The notes beneath the pieces are model-generated. The model was not told the DNA's origin. It saw only the letters and a program-made list of their open reading frames with translations, and did not search any database. This document shows positions 37,225-49,324 of a stretch of DNA of 64,000 bases, one piece after another. The stretch is from Faecalibacterium sp. I4-3-84 (GTDB lineage Bacteria > Bacillota > Clostridia > Oscillospirales > Ruminococcaceae), in contig NZ_CP094466.1 of assembly GCF_023347255.1 (NCBI RefSeq), positions 682,001 through 746,000 on the forward strand, given 5' to 3'. A program made the position numbers and the translations under genes. Numbering within the stretch: position 1 is the stretch's first letter; each line of letters begins with the position of its first letter.

Positions 37225-38241
37225 TTATTCCTCAGTTTTCTGTGCCGCAGCCAGCTCGTCCAGCGCAGACTGCATGGTGCCGCACAGATCGTTCTCCACG
37301 CAGATCTTTGCCTGACGGATGGCGTTCTTGATTCCCTTGGCCTTGGAAGAGCCGTGGGCCTTGATGACCGGCTGCCTTGCACCCAGGAAAGGTGCGCCGC
37401 CGTACTCCTCGCTGTCCATCTGGTGCTTCAGGTCTGCTACGCTGCCCTTGAGCAGCAGATAGGCCAGCTTGCCGCCGAGGTTTGCGAGGAACATTTGTTT
37501 CAGCATGCCCAGCAGCATTTTTGCCACGCCCTCGGTCAGCTTGAGGATCACATTGCCGGTGAAGCCGTCGCACACCACAACGTCCACCTCGCCACCCGGC
37601 ACATCGCGGGGCTCGATATTGCCCACAAAGCGGATGCCGGGGGTGGTCTTGAGCAGCTGGTGGGCTTCCTTGAGCATGGGGGTGCCCTTGCTCTCCTCCG
37701 CACCGTTGTTGGTCAGCGCCACACTGGGGCTGCGGCGGCCCTCCACCCTGTTTACATAGCAGCTGCCCATCACGGCAAAGGCTGCCAGCATCTCGGGGCG
37801 GCACTCCACATTGGCACCGCAGTCCAGCAGCAGATAAGCCTGCTTTTTAGCGGGCACCATGGTGGCCAGAGCCGGGCGCTTGACACCCTTGAGGGTGCGC
37901 ACGATGAGACTTGCGCCCACATGCAGCGCACCGGTGCTGCCGGCGGAAACAAAGGCATCGCCCTTGCCGTCTTTCAGCATGTTCAAGCCCACCACGATGG
38001 AGGAATCCTTCTTCTGGCGGATGGCGCGGGCAGGCTCATCGCACATGTCGATGACCTCGGTGCAGTTCATCAGCTCAATGCCGTCCAGTGGGATGCTGTT
38101 TTCCTGTGCGGTTCTGCGCACCAGAGCTTCGTCGCCCACACCGACGACGGTGATGCCGTACTCTTTCACGGCCTGTGCGGCACCCTCCAGCACAGCCAGA
38201 GGGGCGTTGTCGCCGCCCATCATATCCACGATAATCTTCAT
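37225..38241 (-). CDS. plsX: Phosphate acyltransferase PlsX
   Basis: A 338-residue peripheral membrane enzyme that makes acyl-phosphate from acyl-ACP for phospholipid synthesis. The N terminus MKIIVDMMGGDNAP, the SAGSTGALHVGA segment, and VVCDGFTGNVILKLTEG are typical. GGGAG precedes ATG 38241. It lies 15 bases downstream of trmFO. The fabD, fabG and acpP genes that often follow plsX are not here. Confidence 0.95.
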   Translation of the reverse strand: MKIIVDMMGGDNAPLAVLEGAAQAVKEYGITVVGVGDEALVRRTAQENSIPLDGIELMNCTEVIDMCDEPARAIRQKKDSSIVVGLNMLKDGKGDAFVSAGSTGALHVGASLIVRTLKGVKRPALATMVPAKKQAYLLLDCGANVECRPEMLAAFAVMGSCYVNRVEGRRSPSVALTNNGAEESKGTPMLKEAHQLLKTTPGIRFVGNIEPRDVPGGEVDVVVCDGFTGNVILKLTEGVAKMLLGMLKQMFLANLGGKLAYLLLKGSVADLKHQMDSEEYGGAPFLGARQPVIKAHGSSKAKGIKNAIRQAKICVENDLCGTMQSALDELAAAQKTEE

Positions 38242-38256
38242 AGCTTTTCTCCCTTC

Positions 38257-39630
38257 TTAAAGAGAAGTTTCATCCAGCCAGTGCTGGAAGCTGGCAACGG
38301 CACGCTGGGCCTGTGCCATGTAACGCAGGCGCTTGTCCCGCGGGCGGCTCTCCTCCGGCAGCGGAGGAAGGATACCCATATTCGCGCCCATGGGCTGGAA
38401 GTGCTTGTTCTCGGTGGTCAGGTACTGCACCAGTGCGCCGCACATGGTGTCGGCAGGCGGGGCGGGCAGTTTCTTTCCTTCCAGACGGGCATACAGGCTG
38501 CGGGCCGCCAGCAGGCCGCAGGCAGCGCTTTCCATATAGCCCTCAAAGCCGGTGATCTGGCCCGCAAAGAACACATTGGGGTGCTCTTTCAGGCACAGCT
38601 GGGCGCTGAGCACCCGGGGCGCATCGAGGAAGGTGTTGCGGTGCATGACGCCATACCGCACGAACTCGGCATTTTCCAGCCCGGGGATCATGCTGAACAC
38701 CCGCTTTTGCTCTCCCCACTTGAGGTTGGTCTGGAAGCCCACGATGTTGTACAGGGTGCGTTCCTTATTTTCGGCCCGCAGCTGGACATTGGCCCATGGA
38801 CGGTGTCCGGTGTTGGGATTCACAAGGCCCACCGGGCGCAGGGGACCGAACCGCATGGTGTCGGCACCCCGGGCAGCCATGATCTCGATGGGCATACAGC
38901 CCTCGTAGACCGTGACGGTGTCGGCCTTTTTGCCGTGGGCATCCGGGTCGGGCTGAGCGCTCTGCTCTGCGCCGGTGTCAAAGTCGTGCAGCGGTGCGCG
39001 CTCGGCAGACGCGAGAGCTGCGTGGAAATTCTCGTACTCTTCCTTGTTGAAAGGGCAGTTCAAGTAGTCGGCCTCGCCCCGGTCATAGCGGGAGGCGGCA
39101 AACACCTTGTTGTAGTCCAGACTTTCAGCGGTGACGATGGGGGCCACGGCATCGTAGAAGTGCAGCCGCTCGTCACCGGTCAAGGCCCCGATCTCATCGG
39201 CCAGTGCGCCGTCGGTCAGGGGACCGGTGGCCACCAGAACGGGGGCAGTCTCATCAATGTGCTCCACCTGCTCCCGGTGGACGGTGATATTCTCACAGCT
39301 TTCCACCATGCGGGTCACTTCGGCGCTGAATGCATCGCGGTCCACCGCCAGCGCACCGCCAGCGGCCACGCGGGCCGTCTCGGCGGCGTTCAGCAGCTGG
39401 CTGCCCATCCGGCGCATCTCTTCCTTTAGAAGGCCGGAAGCAGAGTCCAGCCGTTCAGCTTTCAGGCTATTGGAGCAGATCAGCTCTGCAAAGCCTGCGC
39501 TTTTGTGTGCGGGCGAAAAATGCACGGGCTTCTGTTCGTACAGATCCACCTGCACGCCCTTGCCAGCCAGCCAGAGGGCGGCTTCACAGCCCGCAAGACC
39601 AGCGCCCAGCACGGTTACTTGATAGTTCAT
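38257..39630 (-). CDS. trmFO: Methylenetetrahydrofolate-tRNA-(uracil(54)-C5)-methyltransferase TrmFO
   Basis: A 457-residue flavoprotein that methylates U54 of tRNA with methylene-THF as carbon donor. The FAD-binding motif is VTVLGAGLAGCEAALWLAG, the GidA-related HKSAGFAELICSNSLKAE follows, and GQITGFEGYMESAACGLLA lies near the C terminus. The topA-trmFO order is normal in Firmicutes. The stop of topA is 13 bases upstream of the ATG. Confidence 0.96.
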   Translation of the reverse strand: MNYQVTVLGAGLAGCEAALWLAGKGVQVDLYEQKPVHFSPAHKSAGFAELICSNSLKAERLDSASGLLKEEMRRMGSQLLNAAETARVAAGGALAVDRDAFSAEVTRMVESCENITVHREQVEHIDETAPVLVATGPLTDGALADEIGALTGDERLHFYDAVAPIVTAESLDYNKVFAASRYDRGEADYLNCPFNKEEYENFHAALASAERAPLHDFDTGAEQSAQPDPDAHGKKADTVTVYEGCMPIEIMAARGADTMRFGPLRPVGLVNPNTGHRPWANVQLRAENKERTLYNIVGFQTNLKWGEQKRVFSMIPGLENAEFVRYGVMHRNTFLDAPRVLSAQLCLKEHPNVFFAGQITGFEGYMESAACGLLAARSLYARLEGKKLPAPPADTMCGALVQYLTTENKHFQPMGANMGILPPLPEESRPRDKRLRYMAQAQRAVASFQHWLDETSL

Positions 39631-39642
39631 AGTTTTATCCTT

Positions 39643-41727
39643 TTAGTCCTTTTTCGGCACCGGCATCTCGTAGCCGCAGCCTTCCTTTGCGCAATACAGC
39701 TTGGAGCCTTTGCGGAACATGGTGCTGCCGCACTTGGGGCACTTGGTGGGCACCGGCATGTCCCATGTCATAAAGTCGCAGTCCGGGTAGCGCTCGCAGC
39801 CATAATAGATGCGGCCCTTGGAGCTTTTGCGCTCCAGCATACGGCCCTTGCCGCACTTGGGGCAGATGCCGCCGGTATCCTTGACCAGACGCTTGGTGCC
39901 CCGGCACTCCGGGAAGCCGCTGCAGGCCAGGAACTTGCCGTACTTGCCCACCTTGATGACCATGGGCCGGCCGCACAGGTCGCATACCTCACTGGAAGGC
40001 TCATCCGGCACCTTGACCTTCTTGCCTTCCATGTTCTTTTCGGCCTGCTCGAGGCTTGCCGCAAAGCCCTGATAGAAGTCATCCACCGTCTTGTGCCAGT
40101 CGGCCTTGCCGCTCTCGATCTTATCCAGATTTTTTTCCATCTGGGCAGAGAAGTCCACATCCACGATGTGGGGGAACTGTTCCAGCATCAGGCCATCCAC
40201 AGCCCGGCCCAGCAGAGTGGGCTTGAGCTTTTTCTGGTCGCGCTCCACATAGCCGCGGTCGATGATGGTGGTGATAATGGGTGCGTAGGTGGAAGGACGG
40301 CCGATGCCGTTTTCTTCCAGCGCCTTGATGAGGGTCGCTTCAGTGTAGCGGGCGGGCGGCTGGGTGAACTTCTGCTCGCTCTTCAGGTCGCGCAGCTTCA
40401 GCACCTGACCCTGCTCCAGCGGAGGCAGGGCGGTCTCCTTCTTTTCCTTTTCGTCGGTGGCTTCCTCGTACAGGACGGTGAAGCCGTCAAAGGTAACGGT
40501 ATAGCCGCTGGCCTTGAAACGGTAGTCCGCCGCGCTGACCGTGACGGACACGGTGTCCTGCTGGCAGTCTGCCATCTGGCTGGCCATGAAGCGGCTCCAG
40601 ATCATGCGGTAGAGCTTTGCTGTGTCGCCGCTGATGCTCTTGTCCACCTCGTCCGGTGTCAGGGACGGCACCGAGGGACGGATGGCCTCGTGGGCATCCT
40701 GTGCGGCAGTGGCGCTCTTGGTCTTCCATGTGCGCTTGTAGGGGCAGATATAGGCTTCACCGTAAGCCCCTGCGATATATTCCTTTGCGGCGGCAACGGC
40801 TTCATCCGAGATGCGCAGGCTGTCGGTACGCATGTAGGTGATCAGACCCATGGTGCCGTGGCCTGCAATGTCCACGCCTTCGTACAGGGTCTGGGCAGCG
40901 CGCATGGTACGGGTGGCCGTAAAGCCCAAGCGGCGGGATGCCTCCTGCTGCAGGGTACTGGTGATAAAAGCCGGAGTGGGCTGCTTTGCCCGCTTGCCCT
41001 TTTTCAGCTCTGCCACCACGTACTCGGCCCCTTCCAGACCCTTTTCAATGGCGCGGGCCTCGGCTTCGTTTTTGGGCAGCAGCTTTTTGCCGCTGGCATC
41101 GGTGGCCAGCCGGGCGGTAAAACTCTTGTGGCCTGCGCCGAGGGTGGCATCCACGTTCCAGTATTCGTCGGGCTTGAAGCTCTCGATCTCCTTTTCGCGG
41201 TCATCGATCAGGCGCACGGCCACGCTCTGCACGCGGCCTGCGGAAAGGCCCCGGCGCACCTTGCGCCAGAGGAACGGGCTGAGCTTGTAGCCCACCAGAC
41301 GGTCCAGCACACGGCGGGCCTGCTGTGCGTTGAACAGATCTTCGTCGATGGCGCGGGGATGGGCCATGCCCTCCTTCACGCCCTTTTTGGTGATCTCGTC
41401 AAAGGTCACGCGGTTCGGCTCGTGGGGGTCCAGCCCCAGAATGTTTGCCAGATGCCAGCTGATGGCTTCGCCCTCACGGTCCGGGTCGGTTGCCAGCAGC
41501 ACGCCGTCTGCGTGTTTGGCCTTGCTCTTCAATTCCTTGATGAGCTTTTCCTTGCCTTTGATGCTGATGTACTGTGGGGCATAGCCGTGCTCCACATCGA
41601 TGCCCAGCTGGGAAGCGGGCAGGTCACGGATATGGCCCATGCTTGCGGTGACCTCGTAATCATCGCCCAGATACTTGCCAATGGTTTTCGCCTTAGCAGG
41701 CGACTCCACGATAACCAGTTTCGCCAT
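39643..41727 (-). CDS. topA: DNA topoisomerase I
   Basis: A 694-residue type IA topoisomerase that relaxes negative supercoils. The Toprim domain starts KLVIVESPAKAKTIGKYLG and includes TDPDREGEAISWHL. The catalytic tyrosine is Y298 in LITYMRTDSLRIS. Three C-terminal zinc-ribbon repeats follow: CDLCGRP, CPKCGKG and CPKCGST, the last with CAKEGC. GGGAG lies well upstream of ATG 41727. It follows dprA by 128 bases, which hold a possible extended -10 promoter (TGGTATGAT on the minus strand). Confidence 0.96.
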   Translation of the reverse strand: MAKLVIVESPAKAKTIGKYLGDDYEVTASMGHIRDLPASQLGIDVEHGYAPQYISIKGKEKLIKELKSKAKHADGVLLATDPDREGEAISWHLANILGLDPHEPNRVTFDEITKKGVKEGMAHPRAIDEDLFNAQQARRVLDRLVGYKLSPFLWRKVRRGLSAGRVQSVAVRLIDDREKEIESFKPDEYWNVDATLGAGHKSFTARLATDASGKKLLPKNEAEARAIEKGLEGAEYVVAELKKGKRAKQPTPAFITSTLQQEASRRLGFTATRTMRAAQTLYEGVDIAGHGTMGLITYMRTDSLRISDEAVAAAKEYIAGAYGEAYICPYKRTWKTKSATAAQDAHEAIRPSVPSLTPDEVDKSISGDTAKLYRMIWSRFMASQMADCQQDTVSVTVSAADYRFKASGYTVTFDGFTVLYEEATDEKEKKETALPPLEQGQVLKLRDLKSEQKFTQPPARYTEATLIKALEENGIGRPSTYAPIITTIIDRGYVERDQKKLKPTLLGRAVDGLMLEQFPHIVDVDFSAQMEKNLDKIESGKADWHKTVDDFYQGFAASLEQAEKNMEGKKVKVPDEPSSEVCDLCGRPMVIKVGKYGKFLACSGFPECRGTKRLVKDTGGICPKCGKGRMLERKSSKGRIYYGCERYPDCDFMTWDMPVPTKCPKCGSTMFRKGSKLYCAKEGCGYEMPVPKKD

Positions 41728-41855
41728 TCGAGTTTACTCCCATTTCAAATTTTCTTTCTTCTCTATCAGGAACGCACCGTGCAACTGCACAGTACGGGAT
41801 TCTCTATTTTTATATCATACCACAGCTGTTGTGTGCTGCGCCAGCAGAAATTATA

Positions 41856-42992
41856 CTATTTTATCACATACCGCTTGCCCGGCATGCACAGCACCCGGCC
41901 GGAAAGCTCCAGCTTCATCAGGGTGCCCAGCAGCACCGCTGTGGGCAGGCCGCTGCGCACGCAAAGCTCCTCAATGCCAAGGGGCTGCGGCCCAATGCAG
42001 GAAAGCACCTTCCGCTCGTTCTCGCTCAGAGGCTCCGGCTGCTTTGCCGTCACCGCCGCTGCGCTCTGCCGGCGCAGGCCCAGCGGGCCAAGCAGGTCCG
42101 CAGCAGAACACACGGCACGCGCTCTGCCGTCCCGCAAAAGGCCGTTTGTGCCTGCGGAATTGGGCGAGTAGATGCTGCCCGGCACCGCGAACACCGGCTT
42201 GCCATAGCGTTCGGCGTGAGACACGGTGGACATGGTGCCGCTTTTTTCCTGCGCTTCCACCACCAGTAATGCAGAGCTGAGCGCCGCAATGAGCCGGTTG
42301 CGCTGCAAAAATCCATTTGGGCCAACGCCCTCACTGCGGGGCGGGTACTCACTGATCACGCAGCCCTTCTGCTCGATCTTGTGCCGCAGCACCACATTGG
42401 CCGCAGGATAGGTGCGGTCGATGGGCACGCCCATCACAGCAATGGTAGGGCAGTTGTTTTTGACAGCAGCGCGGTGCCCGGCGCTGTCCAGCCCGTCCGC
42501 AAGGCCGCTGACGATCAAAGCGCCGCTTTGGGCCAGTTCCCCGCCAATGTCCGCCGCTGCGTTCAGGCCGTATTCGGTAGGCTTGCGGCTGCCCACGATG
42601 CCCACCGCGCCCGGCTCGTTGAGCCAGAGCGGATCGCCGGTGCAGTAGAGCACCAGCGGCATATCCGGGATGCGGGAAAATGCCAGCGGATAGTCCGGGT
42701 CGTCAAACGGCAGGATGCGCACACCCAGATCATCGCACCGCATCACCAGCGGGTGGTACTGTTCCGGGGCCAGCTGCTGCGCGCGAAGCGCGGCAGCATC
42801 CCCGGCTGCAGCACGGAATTCAGCGGTGTCCCGCGCTTCCCATGCTTCCTGTGCACCGCCAAAGGCATCCAGCACACGGCCCGCGTGAACGCTGGCCGGG
42901 CCAAGCACATGGGCCAGCCACAGCCAGCACAGCAGCGGGTCCGGGGCAGGCTCCGGCGGGAAAAGGCTGGTCTGCCCTGCAAGGCCGCTCAT
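41856..42992 (-). CDS. dprA: DNA processing protein DprA
   Basis: A 378-residue protein that loads RecA on incoming single-stranded DNA in transformation. The Rossmann-type core shows AVGIVGSRKPTEYG, IVSGLADGLDSAGH (usual SGLARGID) and KSGTMSTVSHA. A C-terminal winged-helix domain (LSENERKVLSCI...CMPGKRYVIK) is kept. ATG 42992 has GGGAGGA upstream and overlaps the stop of the methyltransferase gene by four bases (ATGA). No other competence genes are visible here. Confidence 0.93.
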   Translation of the reverse strand: MSGLAGQTSLFPPEPAPDPLLCWLWLAHVLGPASVHAGRVLDAFGGAQEAWEARDTAEFRAAAGDAAALRAQQLAPEQYHPLVMRCDDLGVRILPFDDPDYPLAFSRIPDMPLVLYCTGDPLWLNEPGAVGIVGSRKPTEYGLNAAADIGGELAQSGALIVSGLADGLDSAGHRAAVKNNCPTIAVMGVPIDRTYPAANVVLRHKIEQKGCVISEYPPRSEGVGPNGFLQRNRLIAALSSALLVVEAQEKSGTMSTVSHAERYGKPVFAVPGSIYSPNSAGTNGLLRDGRARAVCSAADLLGPLGLRRQSAAAVTAKQPEPLSENERKVLSCIGPQPLGIEELCVRSGLPTAVLLGTLMKLELSGRVLCMPGKRYVIK

Positions 42993-43771
42993 AGGCTTTC
43001 CTCCCGGAAATGCCACAGCAGGATGCTGCCCGCAATGCCGGCATTCAGGCTTTCCACCCGGTCGGTCATGGGGATGCGCACCGTGCTGCTGCAGGCAGCA
43101 ATGGTCTCATCGGTCAGGCCCTGACCCTCGCTGCCGATGACGACGCAGACGCCGCCGGGGCAGCTTGCCTGTGCCGCGCTCAGCGGCTGAGACTTGTACA
43201 GCGCAGCCGCAAGGCAGGTGATCCCCTTTGCGCGCAGCTGAGCGATGGCATCGGGCATGGCACCGGCTTCGATCACCGGGATGCGTACTGCCGCACCCAT
43301 GGAAGCGCGCAGGGTCTTGGGGGCATACACATTGGCACAGCCGTCGCTCAGGATCACACCGTCAAAGCCAAAGGCCGCAGCAGAGCGCAGCAGGGTGCCC
43401 ACATTGCCGGGGTCCTGCACCCGTTCCAGCGCCAGATACCGCCCGCCGGCCTTCACTTCGTCCAGTGTGTGCACCGGGGTACGGAACACGCCGAATACCC
43501 CCTGATGGGTGCCCACATCGGCCAGCTTATCGGCCACATGGTCTTCCACAAGGTAGTGTTCACCGGGCAGCCCGGCAAGCTCCGGGCACTTTGCCATAGC
43601 GCTTTCCGTATAAAATAAGGTCTCCAGCTGCGCACCGCGGGCAAGCTCCGGGCAGAGCTTGCGGCCCTCGGCCAGAAAGCGGCCCTCGCTGCGGCGGAAT
43701 GCCGCGCTGGAAGAAAGGCGGCAGGCGTATTTGATCTTTGCGTTTTCCCGGCTGGTGATTTTTTCGTCCAT
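42989..43771 (-). CDS. TrmH/SpoU-family RNA 2'-O-methyltransferase
   Basis: A 260-residue SPOUT methyltransferase with an N-terminal substrate-binding domain (SRENAKIKYACRLSSSAAFR, GRFLAEGRKLCPEL). The SAM knot shows LERVQDPGNVGTLLRSA, VIGSEGQGL and IPMTDRVESLNAGIAGS. It probably modifies a 23S rRNA or tRNA nucleotide; the exact target cannot be read. GAAAGG lies about 14 bases before ATG 43771. It begins the long minus-strand run, with a terminator-like hairpin 65 bases upstream. Confidence 0.92.
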   Translation of the reverse strand: MDEKITSRENAKIKYACRLSSSAAFRRSEGRFLAEGRKLCPELARGAQLETLFYTESAMAKCPELAGLPGEHYLVEDHVADKLADVGTHQGVFGVFRTPVHTLDEVKAGGRYLALERVQDPGNVGTLLRSAAAFGFDGVILSDGCANVYAPKTLRASMGAAVRIPVIEAGAMPDAIAQLRAKGITCLAAALYKSQPLSAAQASCPGGVCVVIGSEGQGLTDETIAACSSTVRIPMTDRVESLNAGIAGSILLWHFREESL

Positions 43772-43836
43772 CGTGTGTATTCAACCTTTCGCTGTACTGT
43801 CGTTCAAAAAGTAGTCTGCCGTCTTGTTCAAAAAAT

Positions 43837-43887
43837 GCAAAAAGGGCAGCGTCTGCCACAAAGCGTTCCTGCGGCAGGGCGCTGCCC
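43837..43887 (-). terminator. Second terminator or attenuator upstream of the methyltransferase
   Basis: On the minus strand GGGCAGCG pairs with CGCTGCCC, and CTGCC with GGCAG, in a two-part hairpin followed by TTTTT. It lies after the rplT terminator and before the methyltransferase gene. Confidence 0.7.
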
Positions 43888-43924
43888 TGAAAAACATGTT
43901 TCCCTGCCGTAAGAACCCCGGATA

Positions 43925-43957
43925 CAAAACGGACGCCCGCGTATACGCGCGGGCGTC
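43925..43957 (-). terminator. Intrinsic terminator of infC-rpmI-rplT
   Basis: GACGCCCGCG pairs with CGCGGGCGTC around CGTATA (minus strand), followed by CGTTTTG. Confidence 0.85.
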
Positions 43958-43974
43958 ACGATTCAAGTTCCTAA

Positions 43975-44325
43975 TCAGGCGTTCTTGACGGTCTCGACCA
44001 GAGCTGCAAAGCTCTTGGGATCGTTAATAGCCATCTCAGACAGCATCTTGCGGTTCAGCTCGATGCCAGCCTTCTTCAGACCAGCCATGAAGGTGGAGTA
44101 GTTCATGCCCAGAGGACGAACTGCGTTGTTGATGCGGCAGATCCACAGGTTGCGGAACTGACGCTTCTTCATGCGGCGGCCAGCCAGAGCGTAGTTGCCG
44201 CTCTTCATGACCTGCTGCTTGGCCATCTTAAAGTGCTTGCTCTTGCAGCCGTAGAAGCCCTTGGCCAGCTTCAGCATCTTCTTACGACGTTTGTGAGTCA
44301 TGGTTGCGCCCTTGATACGTGCCAT
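43975..44325 (-). CDS. rplT: 50S ribosomal protein L20
   Basis: A 116-residue L20 ([20 protein letters not shown]), with the basic N-terminal extension and the globular part ending LVETVKNA. L20 is an early 50S assembly protein and, in Firmicutes, represses its own operon through the infC leader. AAAGGAGA precedes the ATG. It is the third gene of the operon, after rpmI. Confidence 0.97.
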   Translation of the reverse strand: MARIKGATMTHKRRKKMLKLAKGFYGCKSKHFKMAKQQVMKSGNYALAGRRMKKRQFRNLWICRINNAVRPLGMNYSTFMAGLKKAGIELNRKMLSEMAINDPKSFAALVETVKNA

Positions 44326-44379
44326 TTTTTATATCTCCTTTAGTTGTCTCAATAGAATGTGTTTGCCTGCGGCTCGCTC

Positions 44380-44583
44380 TTAGGCGTAGGGCAGCATGCT
44401 CTTGATGGTAGCTGCGTTGGTCTTATCAACGTAGCTGGGCTGACGGTAGCCACGGGTCAGCTTGGTGGTCTTCTTGGTCAGGATGTGGCTGCGGAATGCG
44501 TGGCCGCGCTTGATCTTGCCGTTCTTGGTCAGCTTAAAGCGCTTCTTAGCGCCAGAGTGCGTCTTCAGTTTCATCTTAGCCAT
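44380..44583 (-). CDS. rpmI: 50S ribosomal protein L35
   Basis: A 67-residue basic protein that begins [20 protein letters not shown], the L35 signature. AGGAGGAAAC precedes the ATG. It is the second gene of the infC-rpmI-rplT operon. Confidence 0.97.
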   Translation of the reverse strand: MAKMKLKTHSGAKKRFKLTKNGKIKRGHAFRSHILTKKTTKLTRGYRQPSYVDKTNAATIKSMLPYA

Positions 44584-44601
44584 TTTAGTTTCCTCCTAAA
44601 A

Positions 44602-45135
44602 TTAGTCCTTATTGGGTTTCGGGATCAGCAGAATGGACATCGTGCGGCCCTCGAGCACCGGCGGCTTATCGGTGGATGCCTGAGGCAGAGCCTCGGCAAA
44701 ACGTTTCAGCACGTCTGCGCCCAGAGCACTGTGCGCCATTTCACGGCCGCGGAAGCGGATCGAAACCTTAACCTTGTGGCCAGCTGCCAGGAACTTGGCA
44801 GTCTGGTTCAGCTTGGTATTGAAGTCGTTGGTGTCAATGTTGAGCGAAAGGCGGGTCTCTTTAACTTCGACCACCTTCTGGTTCTTCTTGGCTTCCTTCT
44901 CCTTCTTCTGCTGTTCAAAACGGTACTTGCCGTAATCCAGCACCTTGCACACAGGCGGAACAGCCTGCGGTGCGATCTTGACCAGATCCAGACCAGCATC
45001 TTCAGCAGCGCGCATGGCCACCTGAATGGACACAACGCCCTTCTGCTCGCCGTCTGCACCGATCAGACGGACCTCACGGTCACGGATCTGACCGTTGATC
45101 TCCAGTTCCTTCGACTTTCCAGCGGTAGCGATAAT
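44602..45135 (-). CDS. infC: Translation initiation factor IF-3 with an AUU start
   Basis: IF-3 prevents premature joining of ribosomal subunits and checks start codons. The conserved protein begins KELEINGQIRDREVRLIG and continues with VPPVCKVLDYGKYRF and VSIRFRGREMAH. No ATG, GTG or TTG fits near the conserved N terminus. GGAGGT (45142-45147) lies six bases before ATT at 45135-45133, which I take as the start (177 residues); the next codon ATC is the alternative. AUU starts allow IF-3 to repress its own synthesis. An upstream ATG at 45180 would precede the ribosome site and is unlikely. Confidence 0.93.
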   Translation of the reverse strand: MIATAGKSKELEINGQIRDREVRLIGADGEQKGVVSIQVAMRAAEDAGLDLVKIAPQAVPPVCKVLDYGKYRFEQQKKEKEAKKNQKVVEVKETRLSLNIDTNDFNTKLNQTAKFLAAGHKVKVSIRFRGREMAHSALGADVLKRFAEALPQASTDKPPVLEGRTMSILLIPKPNKD

Positions 45136-45149
45136 GAATGCACCTCCAA

Positions 45150-45328
45150 ACAAAATCCATTTTGTTGCAATATTTGGCATAGAAAACGCGGCCGCCCATT
45201 TTCAGGACAGCCGCGCAAAAATTCACTCAAAGCCGCAGTCCACTCATAATGAACTGCCTTCAGGTATAGCCCGGGGGATCTTTCCCTCGCAAGGCGAGCG
45301 CGGCACAGGCCGTAGCTGCTTTCTTTAC
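45150..45328 (-). promoter_or_regulatory. infC leader, attenuator-like (L20-type leader)
   Basis: The roughly 190-base leader from the promoter to infC has a GC-rich stem near its end, GCGCGGCTGTCC against GGGCGGCCGCG, followed by TTTTC (about 45185-45220). Upstream are complementary runs such as GATC/CCCC-GGG. In Firmicutes this position holds the L20 autoregulatory leader; the sequence is not identical to the Bacillus form, so the class call rests on position. Confidence 0.55.
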
Positions 45329-45334
45329 CCGGCT

Positions 45335-45363
45335 ATTCTACCACAGGAAGAAAGCGCTGTCAA
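45335..45363 (-). promoter_or_regulatory. Promoter of infC-rpmI-rplT
   Basis: Minus-strand TTGACA, a 17-bp spacer and TAGAAT. Confidence 0.82.
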
Positions 45364-45441
45364 GCACTTTTTATGCGTTTTGCGGGAAAAATATGACTTT
45401 TCCGAAAGGCAGGCCATCAGGGAGCAGCATCTGCCCGGGCA

Positions 45442-45594
45442 TCGGTGCCGCCCACTCCGGCAGGATGACGCGAAGCCATGGTCTAAAGTGTAGGCTGCAA
45501 TTAAAATCGACCAAAAAGCCTTAACGGGAAGTGCGAGGGCTTCTCACGCTGGATGGACTGGCGAGCGGAAGCAGGACGGAGTGGGCGGCACCGA
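45442..45594. repeat. 153-bp element with 17-bp perfect inverted ends, unknown
   Basis: TCGGTGCCGCCCACTCC at 45442-45458 is the exact reverse complement of 45578-45594. About 119 bases lie inside, with no convincing reading frame and weak internal pairing (for example GGGCTT near 45536). It fills the gap between the infC promoter and the addA stop. It may be a structured RNA or a small transposable element. Confidence 0.65.
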
Positions 45595-45601
45595 CGTTCT
45601 C

Positions 45602-49320
<3,719 letters not shown>

Positions 49321-49324
<4 letters not shown>

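Noticed and set aside
45136-45180. ATG 45180 as start of infC
   Set aside because: It lies before the GGAGGT ribosome site and would add 15 residues absent from IF-3.
45380-45600. c-di-GMP or cobalamin riboswitch in the infC-addA gap
   Set aside because: GACGCGAAGCCATGGTCTAA recalls part of the c-di-GMP-I class and AACGGGAAGTG part of the B12 class, but the other required segments are missing and no plus-strand gene follows.
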